DNA from: Mycolicibacterium poriferae
GTDB taxonomy: Bacteria > Actinomycetota > Actinomycetes > Mycobacteriales > Mycobacteriaceae
Direction: 5' to 3'
Assembly (NCBI RefSeq): GCF_010728325.1
Contig: NZ_AP022570.1
Location: 2,542,001 to 2,606,000 of the forward strand
Length of the DNA stretch: 64,000 nt
A program made the position numbers and the translations under genes. The notes beneath the pieces are model-generated. The model was not told the origin of the DNA, made no database searches, and saw nothing but the letters and a program-made list of their open reading frames with translations. Positions 1 to 8,782 of this stretch are shown here, piece after piece; within the stretch, counting starts at the first letter, position 1; the number at the start of each line of letters is the position of its first letter.

Positions 1-159
1 CTCGGCCAGTCGCCGGTAGACAACCTCGTGTCGGCGGAACCAGTAGTTCTCCTCCGCCACCCCGGGCACGGTCCGCTCGCCCGTCAGCGGCAGCTGAGCA
101 GCACCGGGAGTGCTGCGGGGCGGATCGCCGGCGGGGCCGTCGGTAAGTGATGCGCTCAT
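1..159 (-). CDS. SAM-dependent methyltransferase, N-terminal fragment (Rv3030-like)
   Basis: Only the first 53 codons lie in the window; the gene runs off the left edge. Translation from the ATG at 159 gives MSASLTDGPAGDP, a Pro/Gly/Ser-rich lead, then GERTVPGVAEENYWFRRHE. That block is the conserved start of the mycobacterial Rv3030 methyltransferase, and the gene's divergence from etfBA matches the M. tuberculosis order. The orthologue has been linked to methylmannose polysaccharide synthesis as a 1-O-methyltransferase; that role is knowledge of the family and nothing in this fragment tests it. No catalytic motif is visible here. Confidence 0.75.
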   Translation of the reverse strand, partial: MSASLTDGPAGDPPRSTPGAAQLPLTGERTVPGVAEENYWFRRHEVVYRRLAE

Positions 160-310
160 CTGGACCATCTTCTCTTCGGGCAAGCCCTCATCGGGGGCAG
201 GCTAACGCGTAACCCTGCGATGGCGAACTGTTCGTCACGTCTGTACCTGTCCGACGGCCTGATCGAGCACAAACTTCGACCAGCTATGGTGATCCTGAGA
301 GCCACAATAA

Positions 311-326
311 GTTACCCGCGGGTAAC
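311..326. promoter_or_regulatory. Perfect 16-bp palindrome upstream of etfBA
   Basis: GTTACCCGCGGGTAAC reads identically on both strands. It lies 72 bp before the etfB start and 151 bp before the divergent methyltransferase start, with a possible -10 (TATGGT, 285-290) just to its left. Perfect palindromes of this size are typical TetR-type operators; no regulator gene adjoins it here. The rest of the 160-398 gap shows no further gene. Confidence 0.6.
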
Positions 327-398
327 ATGGTGGTGATTGCTTACAACGTGGTATTGCAGGCCGGTCTCCGGCCTCTTCGAGGAGGACGAACCAGAGTC

Positions 399-1190
399 AT
401 GACGAACATCGTGGTCCTGATCAAACAGGTGCCTGACACGTGGTCCGAGCGCAAGCTGTCCGAGGATGACTGGACCCTGGACCGTGAGGCTGCCGACGCC
501 GTGCTCGACGAGATCAACGAGCGTGCCGTCGAAGAGGCGCTGCTGATCAAAGAGAAAGAAGGCGGTGACAGCACTGTGACGGTGCTGACCGCCGGCCCCG
601 AGCGGGCCACCGAGGCCATCCGCAAGGCCCTGTCGATGGGCGCCGATAAGGCCGTACACCTGGTCGACGAGGGCATGAGTGGCTCCGACATGGTGCAGAC
701 CGGCTGGGCGCTGGCCCGTGCGCTGGGCACCATCGAAGGCACCGAGCTGGTCATCGCCGGCAACGAGGCCACCGACGGCACCGGCGGCGCCGTGCCGGCG
801 ATCATCGCCGAGTACCTCGGCCTGCCGCAGTTGACCCACGTGCGCAAGCTGACCGCGGAGAACGGCAAGGTCACCGGCGAGCGCGAGACCGACGAGGGTC
901 TGTTCACGCTCGAGGCATCGCTGCCGGCCGTCGTCAGCGTCAACGAGAAGATCAACGAGCCGCGGTTCCCGTCCTTCAAGGGCATCATGGCCGCGAAGAA
1001 GAAGGAAGTGACCAAGCTGACGCTGGCTGAGATCGGCGTCGAGGCCGACGAGGTCGGCGTGGCGAACGCCGGGTCGAAGGTGCTGTCGTCGACCCCGAAG
1101 CCGCCGAAGACCGCGGGCGAGAAGGTCACCGACGAGGGTGAAGGCGGTTCCAAGATCGCCGAGTACCTGGTGGCGCAAAAGATCATCTAG
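399..1190 (+). CDS. etfB: Electron transfer flavoprotein subunit beta
   Basis: Small subunit of the ETF heterodimer, which carries electrons from acyl-CoA dehydrogenases to the membrane ETF:quinone oxidoreductase. The 263-residue product begins MTNIVVLIKQVPDTWSE, the family's usual start, and contains the conserved stretches LDEINERAVEEAL and VNEKINEPRFPSFKGIMAAKK. The ATG at 399 follows a GAGGAGG ribosome site at 379-385 and matches the FixA start of M. tuberculosis; an in-frame start at 327 would add 24 unconserved residues and place the 311-326 palindrome against the coding sequence. etfA follows after 52 bp, surely in one operon. In mycobacteria the pair is also called fixA-fixB, although it has no role in nitrogen fixation. 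Confidence 0.95.
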   Translation: MTNIVVLIKQVPDTWSERKLSEDDWTLDREAADAVLDEINERAVEEALLIKEKEGGDSTVTVLTAGPERATEAIRKALSMGADKAVHLVDEGMSGSDMVQTGWALARALGTIEGTELVIAGNEATDGTGGAVPAIIAEYLGLPQLTHVRKLTAENGKVTGERETDEGLFTLEASLPAVVSVNEKINEPRFPSFKGIMAAKKKEVTKLTLAEIGVEADEVGVANAGSKVLSSTPKPPKTAGEKVTDEGEGGSKIAEYLVAQKII

Positions 1191-1242
1191 CAGAGCATCC
1201 GAACTTTCATTCCCCTGACAGACATAGAGGTAGACGAAACCC

Positions 1243-2199
1243 ATGGCTGAAGTACTCGTGCTCGTGGAGCACGCCGACGGTGAGCTGAAGAAGGTCACCG
1301 GTGAACTGATCACCGCCGCCCGCGTGCTGGGCGAGCCCGCCGCCGTCGTGGTGGGTAAGCCGGGCACCGCCGACGGCCTGACCGACGGCCTGAAGGCTGC
1401 CGGTGCCGCCAAGATCTACGTCGCCGAATCCGACGACGCCGAGAACTACCTGATCACGCCGTACGTCGACGTGCTGGCGTCGCTCGCGGAGTCGGCCAGC
1501 CCGGCTGCCGTGCTGCTGTCGTCGAACGCTGACGGCAAGGAGATCGCCGGCCGGCTGGCCGCGCGGATCGGGTCGGGCATCCTCAGCGACGTCGTCGACG
1601 TCAAGGAGGGTGGCAAGGCCATCCACAGTATCTTCGGTGGCGCCTACACCGTCGAGGCCGAGTCGGTCGGTGACACCCCGGTGATCACCGTGCGTCCGGG
1701 TTCGATCGACGCCGAGCCCGCCGAGGGTGCCGGCGAGGTCGTCAACGTCGAGGTTCCCGCGCCCGCCGAGAACGCGACGAAGATCACGTCTCGCGAGCCC
1801 GCCGTGGCGGGTGACCGTCCGGAACTCACCGAGGCGACCGTCGTCGTCTCCGGTGGTCGCGGCGTCGGCAGCGAGGAGAACTTCAAGGTCGTCGAGGAGC
1901 TGGCCGATGCGCTGGGCGGCGCCGTCGGCGCCTCGCGTGCCGCGGTCGACTCCGGCTACTACCCGGGCCAGTTCCAGGTGGGCCAGACCGGCAAGACCGT
2001 GTCCCCGCAGCTGTACATCGCGCTCGGCATCTCCGGGGCCATCCAGCACCGTGCCGGCATGCAGACCTCGAAGACGATCATCGCGGTCAACAAGGACGAG
2101 GAAGCCCCGATCTTCGAGATCGCCGATCTGGGCATCGTCGGTGACCTGTTCAAGGTGACCCCGCAGCTGACCGAGAAGGTCAAAGCCCGCAAGGGTTGA
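1243..2199 (+). CDS. etfA: Electron transfer flavoprotein subunit alpha
   Basis: FAD-carrying large subunit of ETF, 318 residues. The C-terminal half (about residues 200-318) is the FAD domain. It holds the family signature, with [17 protein letters not shown] near residue 257 followed by [18 protein letters not shown] and a terminal [15 protein letters not shown]. The N-terminal half is the Rossmann-like domain shared with the beta subunit. The ATG at 1243 directly starts the conserved [10 protein letters not shown]. It is the second gene of the etfBA operon and is followed within 30 bp by a strong terminator hairpin, so the transcription unit probably ends here. Confidence 0.95.
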   Translation: MAEVLVLVEHADGELKKVTGELITAARVLGEPAAVVVGKPGTADGLTDGLKAAGAAKIYVAESDDAENYLITPYVDVLASLAESASPAAVLLSSNADGKEIAGRLAARIGSGILSDVVDVKEGGKAIHSIFGGAYTVEAESVGDTPVITVRPGSIDAEPAEGAGEVVNVEVPAPAENATKITSREPAVAGDRPELTEATVVVSGGRGVGSEENFKVVEELADALGGAVGASRAAVDSGYYPGQFQVGQTGKTVSPQLYIALGISGAIQHRAGMQTSKTIIAVNKDEEAPIFEIADLGIVGDLFKVTPQLTEKVKARKG

Positions 2200-2227
2200 T
2201 CTTTCCGCTGCTCAGGCAGCCGTCAGG

Positions 2228-2260
2228 ACCCCCGTCTCCATTCGGAGGCGGGGGTTCTTT
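2228..2260 (+). terminator. Intrinsic terminator of etfBA
   Basis: A 12-bp stem with one G-U pair (2228-2239 with 2244-2255) closes an ATTC tetraloop and is followed by TTCTTT. It begins 28 bp after the etfA stop codon. Confidence 0.8.
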
Positions 2261-2391
2261 CATTGTTTGTCGGCCGGTTCCTCGTCCTTGATCTTCTGCC
2301 GGCCCGCACACCCCGAACCGTCACCCAGCGCTCACGAACACGTCACGCACCGCTTGCCGTCGCGCCCGACGCCTGCGCGACCGTGCTGGCT

Positions 2392-3237
2392 ATGAGCACT
2401 GCTTCTGTACTCATCTCGTCCGACGAATCGACGCCGAGCGGGGACTCGGCCGCTCATCCGCGGTACTCGATGCTGCTGTGCACCGACGCCGACTCCATCG
2501 AAGCCGCCCAACGCCTGCGCTATGACGTGTTCACCTCCGAACCCGGGTTCACGCTCACCGGCGACACCGGCGGGCTTGATGCCGACCGCTTCGACGAGCA
2601 CTGCGACCACCTGCTGGTTCGCGACGATGACACCGGCGAGCTCGTCGGGTGTTACCGCATGCTGCCCCCGCCCGGTGCGATCGCCGCGGGCGGGCTGTAC
2701 ACCGCCACCGAATTCGACGTCTCGGCGCTGGACCCGCTGCGGCCGTCACTGGTCGAGATGGGCCGCGCCGTGGTCCGGGAGGGGCACCGCAACGGAGCCG
2801 TGGTGCTGCTGATGTGGGCGGGGATCCTGGCCTACCTGGACCGCTGCGGGTACGACTACGTCACCGGTTGCGTGTCGGTCCCAGTCGTCGACCCGGATGG
2901 AAACTGCCCTGCGGGGAGCCAACTGCGGGGCGTGCGGGATTTCGTCAGGCGCCGGCACGCCGCTCCCGCCGAGTACACCGTGCACCCGTACCGCCCGGTG
3001 GTGCTCGACGGCCGTGGCCTCGACGAAATCGGGGCGCCGGCGCGGGTGTCGGTGCCGCCACTGATGCGCGGCTATCTGCGCCTGGGCGCGCAGGTGTGTG
3101 GCGAGCCCGCGCACGACCCCGATTTCGGTGTCGGGGACTTTCCGGCCCTGCTGGACAAGCGGCGAGCCGACACCCGCTACCTGAAGCGGCTGCGATCGGT
3201 CGGTGCGGCGGCGGTGGCAGTGGGTGAATCCGCGTGA
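2392..3237 (+). CDS. GNAT-fold acyltransferase, OlsB-like (Rv3027c-like)
   Basis: Predicted 281-residue protein of the GNAT fold with similarity to ornithine/lipid N-acyltransferases. Visible landmarks are the entry AAQRLRYDVFTSEPGF, the strand DDDTGELVGCYRML, and the acyl-CoA region SLVEMGRAVVREGHRNGAVVLLMW. The ATG at 2392 is preferred over an upstream in-frame start at 2263 because homologues begin near here and the upstream part is low-complexity. It overlaps plsC by four bases (GTGA), so the two are translationally coupled. An N-acyltransferase coupled to a lysophosphatidate-type acyltransferase suggests a joint membrane-lipid role; the real substrate is unknown. Confidence 0.75.
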   Translation: MSTASVLISSDESTPSGDSAAHPRYSMLLCTDADSIEAAQRLRYDVFTSEPGFTLTGDTGGLDADRFDEHCDHLLVRDDDTGELVGCYRMLPPPGAIAAGGLYTATEFDVSALDPLRPSLVEMGRAVVREGHRNGAVVLLMWAGILAYLDRCGYDYVTGCVSVPVVDPDGNCPAGSQLRGVRDFVRRRHAAPAEYTVHPYRPVVLDGRGLDEIGAPARVSVPPLMRGYLRLGAQVCGEPAHDPDFGVGDFPALLDKRRADTRYLKRLRSVGAAAVAVGESA

Positions 3238-4094
3238 CGCTCGCGACGGAGCACGCCTGGCTGCAGCGAGCGAGCTGCGGCGCCGGATGTGTGCACGCCG
3301 GCGCCGACGCACCCGGGCCGCGGTGGGTCGTCGTGTGCCGGACCACGCTGCGGACCGCGGCGGCGCTGACACTGTTCTGCGGGGTGTGGCTGCTGGCCGT
3401 ACCGATGCCCGGTCGCGCACACGTGCAACGCGGCTACTGCCGGATGATGCTGCGCACCCTCGGGGTGCGCATGCAGGTGTCCGGCGGCCCGATCCGCAAC
3501 GTGCCCGGCGTGCTGGTGGTCAGCGGCCACGTGTCCTGGCTGGACATCTTCACGATCGGCACCGTGGTGCCCGGCTCGTACGTGGCCCGCGCCGACCTGG
3601 TCGACTGGCCGGCGCTGGGTCCGGTCGTGCGGCTGATGAAGATCATCCCGATCGACCGCGCGCGCCTGCGCAGGTTGCCGGCGGTGGTGGCGGCGGTCGC
3701 CGAGCGGCTGCGGGCCGGCCACACCGTCATCGCGTTCCCGGAAGGCACCACCTGGTGCGGGCTGGGTTACGGGCGATTCCGGCCCGCGATGTTCCAGGCT
3801 GCCGTCGACGCCGGCAGGCCGGTGCAGCCGCTTCGGCTCAGTTACCGGCACCGCGACGGCAGGCCGTCCACCGTTCCGGCGTTCGTCGGCGACGACTCGC
3901 TGCTGACGTCCGTGCGGCGGGTGATCACCGCGCGGCGCACCGTCTGCCACATCCATGTCGAGTCGCTGCAACTGCCGGGCACGGACCGGCGGGATCTGGC
4001 TGCGCGCTGCGAGGCCGCCGTGCGTGGTCAGGCGAACCGTATTGCGCTGGTCGCACCCACCGACTGCGGCGAGGGTCACGCGCTGGTGGCGTGA
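3234..4094 (+). CDS. plsC: 1-acyl-sn-glycerol-3-phosphate acyltransferase family protein
   Basis: PlsC-family acyltransferase (286 residues) that would transfer an acyl chain to lysophosphatidic acid or a related lysolipid at the inner membrane face. The catalytic HX4D block is HVSWLD at residues 99-104, and the substrate-binding block is FPEGTTW near residue 168. A hydrophobic segment around residues 36-52 probably anchors it. Synteny matches Rv3026c. The GTG start overlaps the preceding GNAT stop codon, and OlsB/OlsA pairs in other bacteria show the same arrangement for acyl-amino-acid lipids. That comparison is suggestive only. Confidence 0.85.
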   Translation: MTLATEHAWLQRASCGAGCVHAGADAPGPRWVVVCRTTLRTAAALTLFCGVWLLAVPMPGRAHVQRGYCRMMLRTLGVRMQVSGGPIRNVPGVLVVSGHVSWLDIFTIGTVVPGSYVARADLVDWPALGPVVRLMKIIPIDRARLRRLPAVVAAVAERLRAGHTVIAFPEGTTWCGLGYGRFRPAMFQAAVDAGRPVQPLRLSYRHRDGRPSTVPAFVGDDSLLTSVRRVITARRTVCHIHVESLQLPGTDRRDLAARCEAAVRGQANRIALVAPTDCGEGHALVA

Positions 4095-4139
4095 GCGCGG
4101 TGCGGTCGATCCAGCCGCGACGGCTATGGTGGAACGGTT

Positions 4140-5339
4140 ATGTCTGTGCCAGGCCCGGTCTATCTCGACCACGCCGCCACCACCCCGATGCGCCCCGAGG
4201 CCATCGAGGCCATGACGGCTGTGCTGGCCTCCGTCGGCAACGCTTCCTCGCTGCACGGAGCGGGGCGGCTGGCCCGCCGGCGCCTCGAGGAGGCGCGCGA
4301 ATCGCTGGCCAAGGTGCTGGGCGCGCGCCCGTCTGAGGTGATCTTCACCGCAGGTGGTACGGAGAGCGACAACCTCGCCGTCAAGGGCATCTTCTGGGCG
4401 CGCCGCGACGCCGATCCACGCCGGACCAGAATCGTCACCACGGCGGTCGAGCATCACGCCGTCCTCGATGCGGTCGAGTGGCTCGTGGAGCACGAGGGCG
4501 CCGAGGTGACGTGGTTGCCGGTCGACCAGCAGGGTGCGGTCAGCGCCGCGGACCTGCGAACCGCGCTGGAGGACCCCAGCGACGTCGCCCTCATCTCGGT
4601 GATGTGGGCCAACAACGAGGTCGGCACCCTCATGCCGATCAGGGAGCTCACCGCGGTTGCCGCCGAATTCGACATCCCGGTGCACAGTGACGCCATCCAG
4701 GCAGTCGGCCACATCCCGGTGGACTTCGCAGCCAGCGGGCTCGCGGCGATGAGTGTTGCCGCGCACAAGTTCGGCGGCCCCACCGGGGTCGGTGCGCTGC
4801 TGCTGCGCCGCGACGCCGCGTGCGTGCCGCAGCTGCACGGCGGCGGGCAGGAACGCGATGTGCGATCTGGCACGCAGGACGTCGCGGGCGCGGTGGCGAT
4901 GGCCGTGGCGGCGCTGGACGCCGTGGCGAACATGGAGTCGACCAGCGCCCGGGTGCGGGCGCTGCGGGACCGGCTCATCGACGGTGTGGTGGCCGCGATC
5001 GACGACGTCGACCTCAACGGCACCCATCCGGGACCGGGCAGGCTGCCGGGCAACGCGCACTTCACCTTCCGTGGCTGTGAAGGCGACTCGCTGCTGATGT
5101 TGCTGGACGCCAAGGGCATCGAGTGTTCCACGGGATCGGCGTGCACCGCCGGCGTGGCCCAGCCGTCACATGTGCTGCTGGCCATGGGAGCGGATCCGGC
5201 CAGCGCGCGCGGATCGCTGCGATTGTCGTTGGGCCACACCAGCACCGAGTCCGATGTCGACGCAGTGCTCGCAGTTCTGCCCGCCGCGGTGGAACGCGCA
5301 CGGCAGGCGGCGCTGGCCAGCTCCGGGGGGCGGGCCTAG
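4140..5339 (+). CDS. iscS: Cysteine desulfurase, IscS-like (Rv3025c-like)
   Basis: PLP enzyme of 399 residues that releases sulfur from cysteine as a protein-bound persulfide. It starts [16 protein letters not shown]; the PLP lysine is K210 in VAAHKFGG and the persulfide-carrying cysteine is C335 in TGSACTAG. The neighbouring gene 2 bp downstream is mnmA, which uses such sulfur to thiolate tRNA, so the pair most likely works together; this IscS-type enzyme may also supply Fe-S assembly. A -10 like TATGGT at 4125-4130 lies 9 nt before the ATG, so the message may have almost no leader. Confidence 0.92.
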   Translation: MSVPGPVYLDHAATTPMRPEAIEAMTAVLASVGNASSLHGAGRLARRRLEEARESLAKVLGARPSEVIFTAGGTESDNLAVKGIFWARRDADPRRTRIVTTAVEHHAVLDAVEWLVEHEGAEVTWLPVDQQGAVSAADLRTALEDPSDVALISVMWANNEVGTLMPIRELTAVAAEFDIPVHSDAIQAVGHIPVDFAASGLAAMSVAAHKFGGPTGVGALLLRRDAACVPQLHGGGQERDVRSGTQDVAGAVAMAVAALDAVANMESTSARVRALRDRLIDGVVAAIDDVDLNGTHPGPGRLPGNAHFTFRGCEGDSLLMLLDAKGIECSTGSACTAGVAQPSHVLLAMGADPASARGSLRLSLGHTSTESDVDAVLAVLPAAVERARQAALASSGGRA

Positions 5340-5341
5340 CG

Positions 5342-6415
5342 ATGCGGGTCTTGGTCGCGATGAGCGGCGGGGTGGACTCATCCGTCGCCGCCGCGCGGAT
5401 GGTCGACGCCGGCCACGACGTGGTCGGGGTGCACCTGGCGCTGTCATCAGCCCCCGGCACGCTGCGCACCGGTTCGCGCGGCTGCTGCTCGAAGGAGGAC
5501 GCCGGTGACGCCCGGCGGGTGGCCGACGTGCTCGGTATCCCGTTCTACGTCTGGGATTTCGCCGACCGCTTCAAAGAAGACGTCATCGACGACTTCGTCG
5601 ACTCCTACGCCCGCGGCGAGACGCCCAACCCGTGCGTGCGCTGCAACGAGCGGATCAAGTTCTCCGCGCTGGCCTCTCGCGCACTCGCGCTGGGTTTCGA
5701 CGCGCTCGCCACCGGTCACTACGCGCGGCTGTCGGAGGGCCGGTTGCGCCGCGCGGTGGACACGGACAAGGACCAGTCCTACGTGTTGGCGGTGCTGACC
5801 GCCGACCAGCTCGCCCACGCGATGTTCCCCATCGGCGACACACCCAAGGCGCGCATCCGCCACGAGGCGGCCCAACGCGGGCTTGCCGTGGCGCAGAAGG
5901 CTGACAGCCACGACATCTGCTTCATCCCGTCGGGCGATACACAAGCGTTTCTCGGTGCCCGCATCGGTGTGCGCCGCGGCAGCGTGGTCGACTCCAGCGG
6001 TGCGGTGCTGGCCGAGCACGACGGCGTGCACGGGTTCACCATCGGGCAGCGCAAGGGTCTCGGCATCGCGGGCCCCGGCCCCGACGGTCGACCCAGATAC
6101 GTCACCGGAATCGACGCCGCCACCGCCACGGTGCAGGTCGGCGACGTGGCCGACCTCGACGTGCACACCCTCTACGGTGAGGCCCCGGTGTTCACCTCCG
6201 GAGTCGCCCCTGAAGGTCCGCTCGAGTGCGAGGTGCAGGTACGCGCTCACGGCGGGATCACCGGCGCAGTCGCCGAATCACGCGGCGGCGAACTCGTCGT
6301 CGAGCTGCGCAGCCCGCTGCGCGGCGTGGCACCCGGACAGACCGCGGTCTTGTACCGCCCCGACCCCGCCGGCGACGAGGTGCTCGGCAGCGCCACCATC
6401 CGGGCGGCGCACTAG
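5342..6415 (+). CDS. mnmA: tRNA-specific 2-thiouridylase
   Basis: Catalyses 2-thiolation of the wobble uridine in tRNA Lys, Glu and Gln species, using ATP and persulfide sulfur. The 357-residue protein opens with [17 protein letters not shown], whose PP-loop SGGVDSS is residues 8-14. The catalytic cysteines are C101 in NPCVRCN and C193 in SHDICFIP; the adenylate region is [12 protein letters not shown]. The ATG at 5342 gives the standard N-terminus, and longer upstream readings run through iscS. An IS110-type element begins only a few bases after the stop codon but leaves the coding region intact. Confidence 0.95.
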   Translation: MRVLVAMSGGVDSSVAAARMVDAGHDVVGVHLALSSAPGTLRTGSRGCCSKEDAGDARRVADVLGIPFYVWDFADRFKEDVIDDFVDSYARGETPNPCVRCNERIKFSALASRALALGFDALATGHYARLSEGRLRRAVDTDKDQSYVLAVLTADQLAHAMFPIGDTPKARIRHEAAQRGLAVAQKADSHDICFIPSGDTQAFLGARIGVRRGSVVDSSGAVLAEHDGVHGFTIGQRKGLGIAGPGPDGRPRYVTGIDAATATVQVGDVADLDVHTLYGEAPVFTSGVAPEGPLECEVQVRAHGGITGAVAESRGGELVVELRSPLRGVAPGQTAVLYRPDPAGDEVLGSATIRAAH

Positions 6416-6420
6416 CTGGC

Positions 6421-6432
6421 TGTAGGTCGAGT
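6421..6432 (+). repeat. Left imperfect terminal inverted repeat of the IS element
   Basis: TGTAGGTCGAGT matches the inverse complement of 8088-8099 at 10 of 12 positions, and both copies sit within ten bases of an intact flanking gene. Confidence 0.55.
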
Positions 6433-6594
6433 CAAGTGGTGCGGAGGCCGTAGTGGGCCGACACACCTGGTCGGGTGTGTGGTTTCCGCGCGGCCGGCAG
6501 TGGTGCTGGTGAGGTTGACGGGTGCCTAGCGCCCACGCTGACGTATGCAACCTCGGTGTGGGTTATCTGGCGTCGTTCGGGCTGCCGTGGAGGC

Positions 6595-6680
6595 ACGAAG
6601 GGCCGGGTGCCAAGCTAGCGTCGGCGTAACCCGGTGAGGGGTCCGCCATAGCCCTTACGACATCTGATCCGGCCCTTCGT
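6595..6680 (-). ncRNA. Candidate guide (bridge/seek) RNA hairpin of the IS element
   Basis: A perfect 12-bp inverted repeat, ACGAAGGGCCGG (6595-6606) with its complement at 6669-6680, encloses a 62-nt loop region. It lies downstream of the transposase stop, read on the transposase strand, where IS1111-group elements keep their guide RNA. No ORF of convincing composition occupies 6433-6759. The exact ends of the RNA and its guide loops cannot be set from one copy. The call is inferred from position and structure. Confidence 0.45.
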
Positions 6681-6759
6681 CCTCGTCCGTTTACCGTGGC
6701 ACTACCGGCGGGAGTGGTGGAAGGGTCTGGTCGGTCCTTTCGTGCTGAGTGTGGGGGGT

Positions 6760-7973
6760 CTAGGCCCAGCGGGCTGCCTCGTAGGTGGCGTGGTCGCGCA
6801 CGAGCGCGTAGGCGATGCGGTTGGCGCGATGGGCCAACGCGCAGGCCACCACGCCGCTGTGTTTGCCGCGGTCCTTGAGTCCGTGAGCGTAGGTTTTGGC
6901 GGCCGGCTCGTTGAGCCACAGGCCGATGCCTAGGTCGATCAGGGCGCGGCGCAGCGCGACGCTACCTTCGCGGCTGATACCGCCGTCGCGGCGTTTGTGG
7001 GCGGATTCGTATTGCATGGGGGACAACCCCGACGCACGGTAGATCTGCCGGGGTCCCGGCCAGCGTTTCGGATCACCCAGAGCGGCAGCGTAATTGGATA
7101 CCCGCACCACTGCCCAGCCTGGCACCGAGGTCAACGTCGCGTAGGGGCTGCGCGGCAACAGTGATCCCAGCGCGGTCTCCGCGGACTGAATCTGGTCGTC
7201 AAGATCGGCCAACAGGGCCAGGTCGGCGGCCAGTATCCGACGCGCGATCACGGCGTCGCGGGTCGGCAAGGCGTCGCGGGCCGCAGCGACCAGACGCTCG
7301 GCGACGGGCGGCGCAGTTGCAGGTCGCGGGTCGCGGCGAAGCGGATCAACCGATTGACCCCGAGACCGGCCAGGCGTGTCGGGTCGGCGAACTCGGCGGC
7401 CACCAGCCGGCCGATCTTGGTGGCCAGCACGTCGGGCAGAGCCAGGGTCAGCCCGGGAAAGGCCCGGTCGAGCTGGCCGAGCAGCTGATTCTTCGTCGCG
7501 GTACGCGTGGCGACCCGCCGGCTCCGATGCACTGCCCAGGCGCTGATCTCACCGATCACGACATCGCGGTCGGTGACCGGGCTGCCGTGTCCGGCCAACA
7601 CGAGTTCGGTGATCGCCTCGAGGTCGATCACGTCGGTCTTGATCCGGCGTCGTCCCTGCACCCGGCGCTGCTCGGCGACATGAGCGGGATTGAGCTCCAA
7701 CACTTCCCATCCATCGGGCCAGCGATGGTCGAGCACGGGTCGGTGATAGTGACCGGCGGCCTCCACACCGACCTTGACCTGCCCCGATAGCGGGACCGAG
7801 GTCGCCACCCGAGCCAAGACCGCGGCGAGACCCGTGCGGTTCATCGCAAATTCCGACGGCCCGAACAACCGATGGTGACCCGCATCGGTCACCGACAACA
7901 GGGCCGAGGTCTTGCCGACATCGACAGCAACGACGATCGTGGACGACGTGACTGGAGCTACATGCACAGACAC
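6760..7973 (-). pseudogene. IS110-family transposase, frameshifted
   Basis: Two overlapping reading frames make up one transposase of about 400 residues. The N-terminal frame (from 7973) has the RuvC-like DEDD domain: D in VVAVDVGKTSALL, E in VGVEAAGHYH, and the D pair in KTDVIDLEAI. The C-terminal frame (ending 6760) has the Tnp_20 domain, with RASGLSPMQYESAHKRRDG and the serine-containing GGISREGS. Continuity switches frame at about 7301-7310, where QLRRP in one frame should continue as VAERLVAAARDALPTRDAV in the other; one base appears to be missing. The GTG at 7973 follows a GGAGG site. IS110 transposases are normally single ORFs, so this copy is probably inactive unless the shift is a sequencing error. 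Confidence 0.85.
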
Positions 7974-7990
7974 AACAACACCTCCGGGGC

Positions 7991-8062
7991 GTGTCAGGAG
8001 GTCCACGTGCGTCCAACACACGGACCCCGAAAAGGAATCAGTTACAGATCCCTTCCTGACAC
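7991..8062 (-). other. Inverted repeat in the transposase 5' leader
   Basis: GTGTCAGGA (7991-7999) and its complement at 8054-8062 can form a 9-bp stem in the RNA just upstream of the transposase start codon. It may be part of the element's regulation, or an alternative site for its structured RNA. Confidence 0.35.
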
Positions 8063-8087
8063 CTCCGGAGGCATTTGAGAAGGACCA

Positions 8088-8099
8088 ACTCGAGCTATA
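8088..8099 (-). repeat. Right imperfect terminal inverted repeat of the IS element
   Basis: The complement reads TATAGCTCGAGT and pairs with the left copy at 6421-6432 (10 of 12). It touches the stop codon of the lpqA-like gene. Confidence 0.55.
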
Positions 8100-8747
8100 T
8101 CAGCCCGGCACGTTGGCGAGGATGTTGGTCATCACGATGTCGGGCACCGAGTCCGGAAACGCGCAGAACGTCACCTCCACCAACACCGCCGATTTGATCC
8201 GGTAGTCGCGGCCGCAGTCTCCGGGCCTGGTGTGCACCGAATCCGTAGTGCCGGCGAACTCGCCGACGAGCTGCCGGCCCGCCCGGCTCTGATCGCAGCC
8301 GCGAATGCGTTCGACCAGGCTGTCGAACGCGGCTCGCGCGGTCGGCACATCGCGATACCCAGCGGCGGCCTGGCTGATCACACCGCCGCGGCGGGGGCTC
8401 TGGTAGGTGGACTTGGTGAACTCCTCGATGTCTGGCCCGAAGACCTGCGTTTCGGCGAACACCCATTGGCATTGCTGCGGAACGGATTCGAGCATCAGAT
8501 CGATGTCCACCGGTGTCTTGCTCTGCATTCCGGGGATCGCGGTCAGGTTCTCGCCGGCCCCGGTAATGGCCTGCAACTCGGCTCGATCGAGCAGCACGGT
8601 GTCGACGTCGACCGGAGAGCGCGAGTCCTCATCGATGGCGGGGACGGTCCGGAGCGCGGTCCCGGCGACCGTCTGGGTACACCCGGCAACTAGCACCGCC
8701 GCAAGTGCCACCGCCAACAGCGTTGACACGCAGGACCGGGCCGTCAT
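8100..8747 (-). CDS. lpqA: Lipoprotein LpqA-like, PknH-type sensor domain
   Basis: Secreted lipoprotein of 215 residues in the position of Rv3016 (LpqA). The signal peptide ends in the lipobox LVAGC with the acylated cysteine at C23. The mature part resembles the extracytoplasmic sensor domain of PknH and related lipoproteins. It keeps the regular set of four cysteines (in QQCQW, RGCDQ, GDCGR and TFCAF) expected to form two disulfides outside the membrane. Ligand and function are unknown. The stop codon lies directly at the border of the IS element, so the last residues or the natural terminator may have been replaced by the insertion. Confidence 0.8.
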   Translation of the reverse strand: MTARSCVSTLLAVALAAVLVAGCTQTVAGTALRTVPAIDEDSRSPVDVDTVLLDRAELQAITGAGENLTAIPGMQSKTPVDIDLMLESVPQQCQWVFAETQVFGPDIEEFTKSTYQSPRRGGVISQAAAGYRDVPTARAAFDSLVERIRGCDQSRAGRQLVGEFAGTTDSVHTRPGDCGRDYRIKSAVLVEVTFCAFPDSVPDIVMTNILANVPG

Positions 8748-8782
8748 GTCATGACACTAGCGGTGTCGATATCGTCGGGCGA

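Larger units (their letters stand above)
6421..8099 (-). mobile_element. IS110-family insertion sequence (IS1111-like group)
   Basis: A 1.7-kb element squeezed between the mnmA stop codon (6415) and the lpqA-like stop codon (8100-8102). It carries a frameshifted DEDD transposase on the minus strand and about 340 bp of structured non-coding DNA beyond the transposase stop. Its edges are bracketed by TGTAGGTCGAGT (6421-6432) and, in inverse orientation, TATAGCTCGAGT (8088-8099), which match at 10 of 12 positions. Subterminal inverted repeats are a property of the IS1111 group; classical IS110 members lack them. The true tips may lie a few bases outside these repeats. M. tuberculosis has a different insertion, IS1081, near this position. 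Confidence 0.85.

Noticed and set aside
327..398. N-terminal extension of etfB
   Set aside because: 24 unconserved residues with no ribosome site, while 399 has GAGGAGG and the standard N-terminus.
2392..4094. Complete ornithine-lipid synthesis operon
   Set aside because: The GNAT-PlsC pair resembles OlsB-OlsA in order, but specificity residues cannot be confirmed and ornithine lipids are not a firm expectation here; kept as a comparison only.
3177..5060. 627-codon minus-strand frame across plsC and iscS
   Set aside because: Arg/His-rich composition typical of a shadow frame; both sense genes are complete and conserved.
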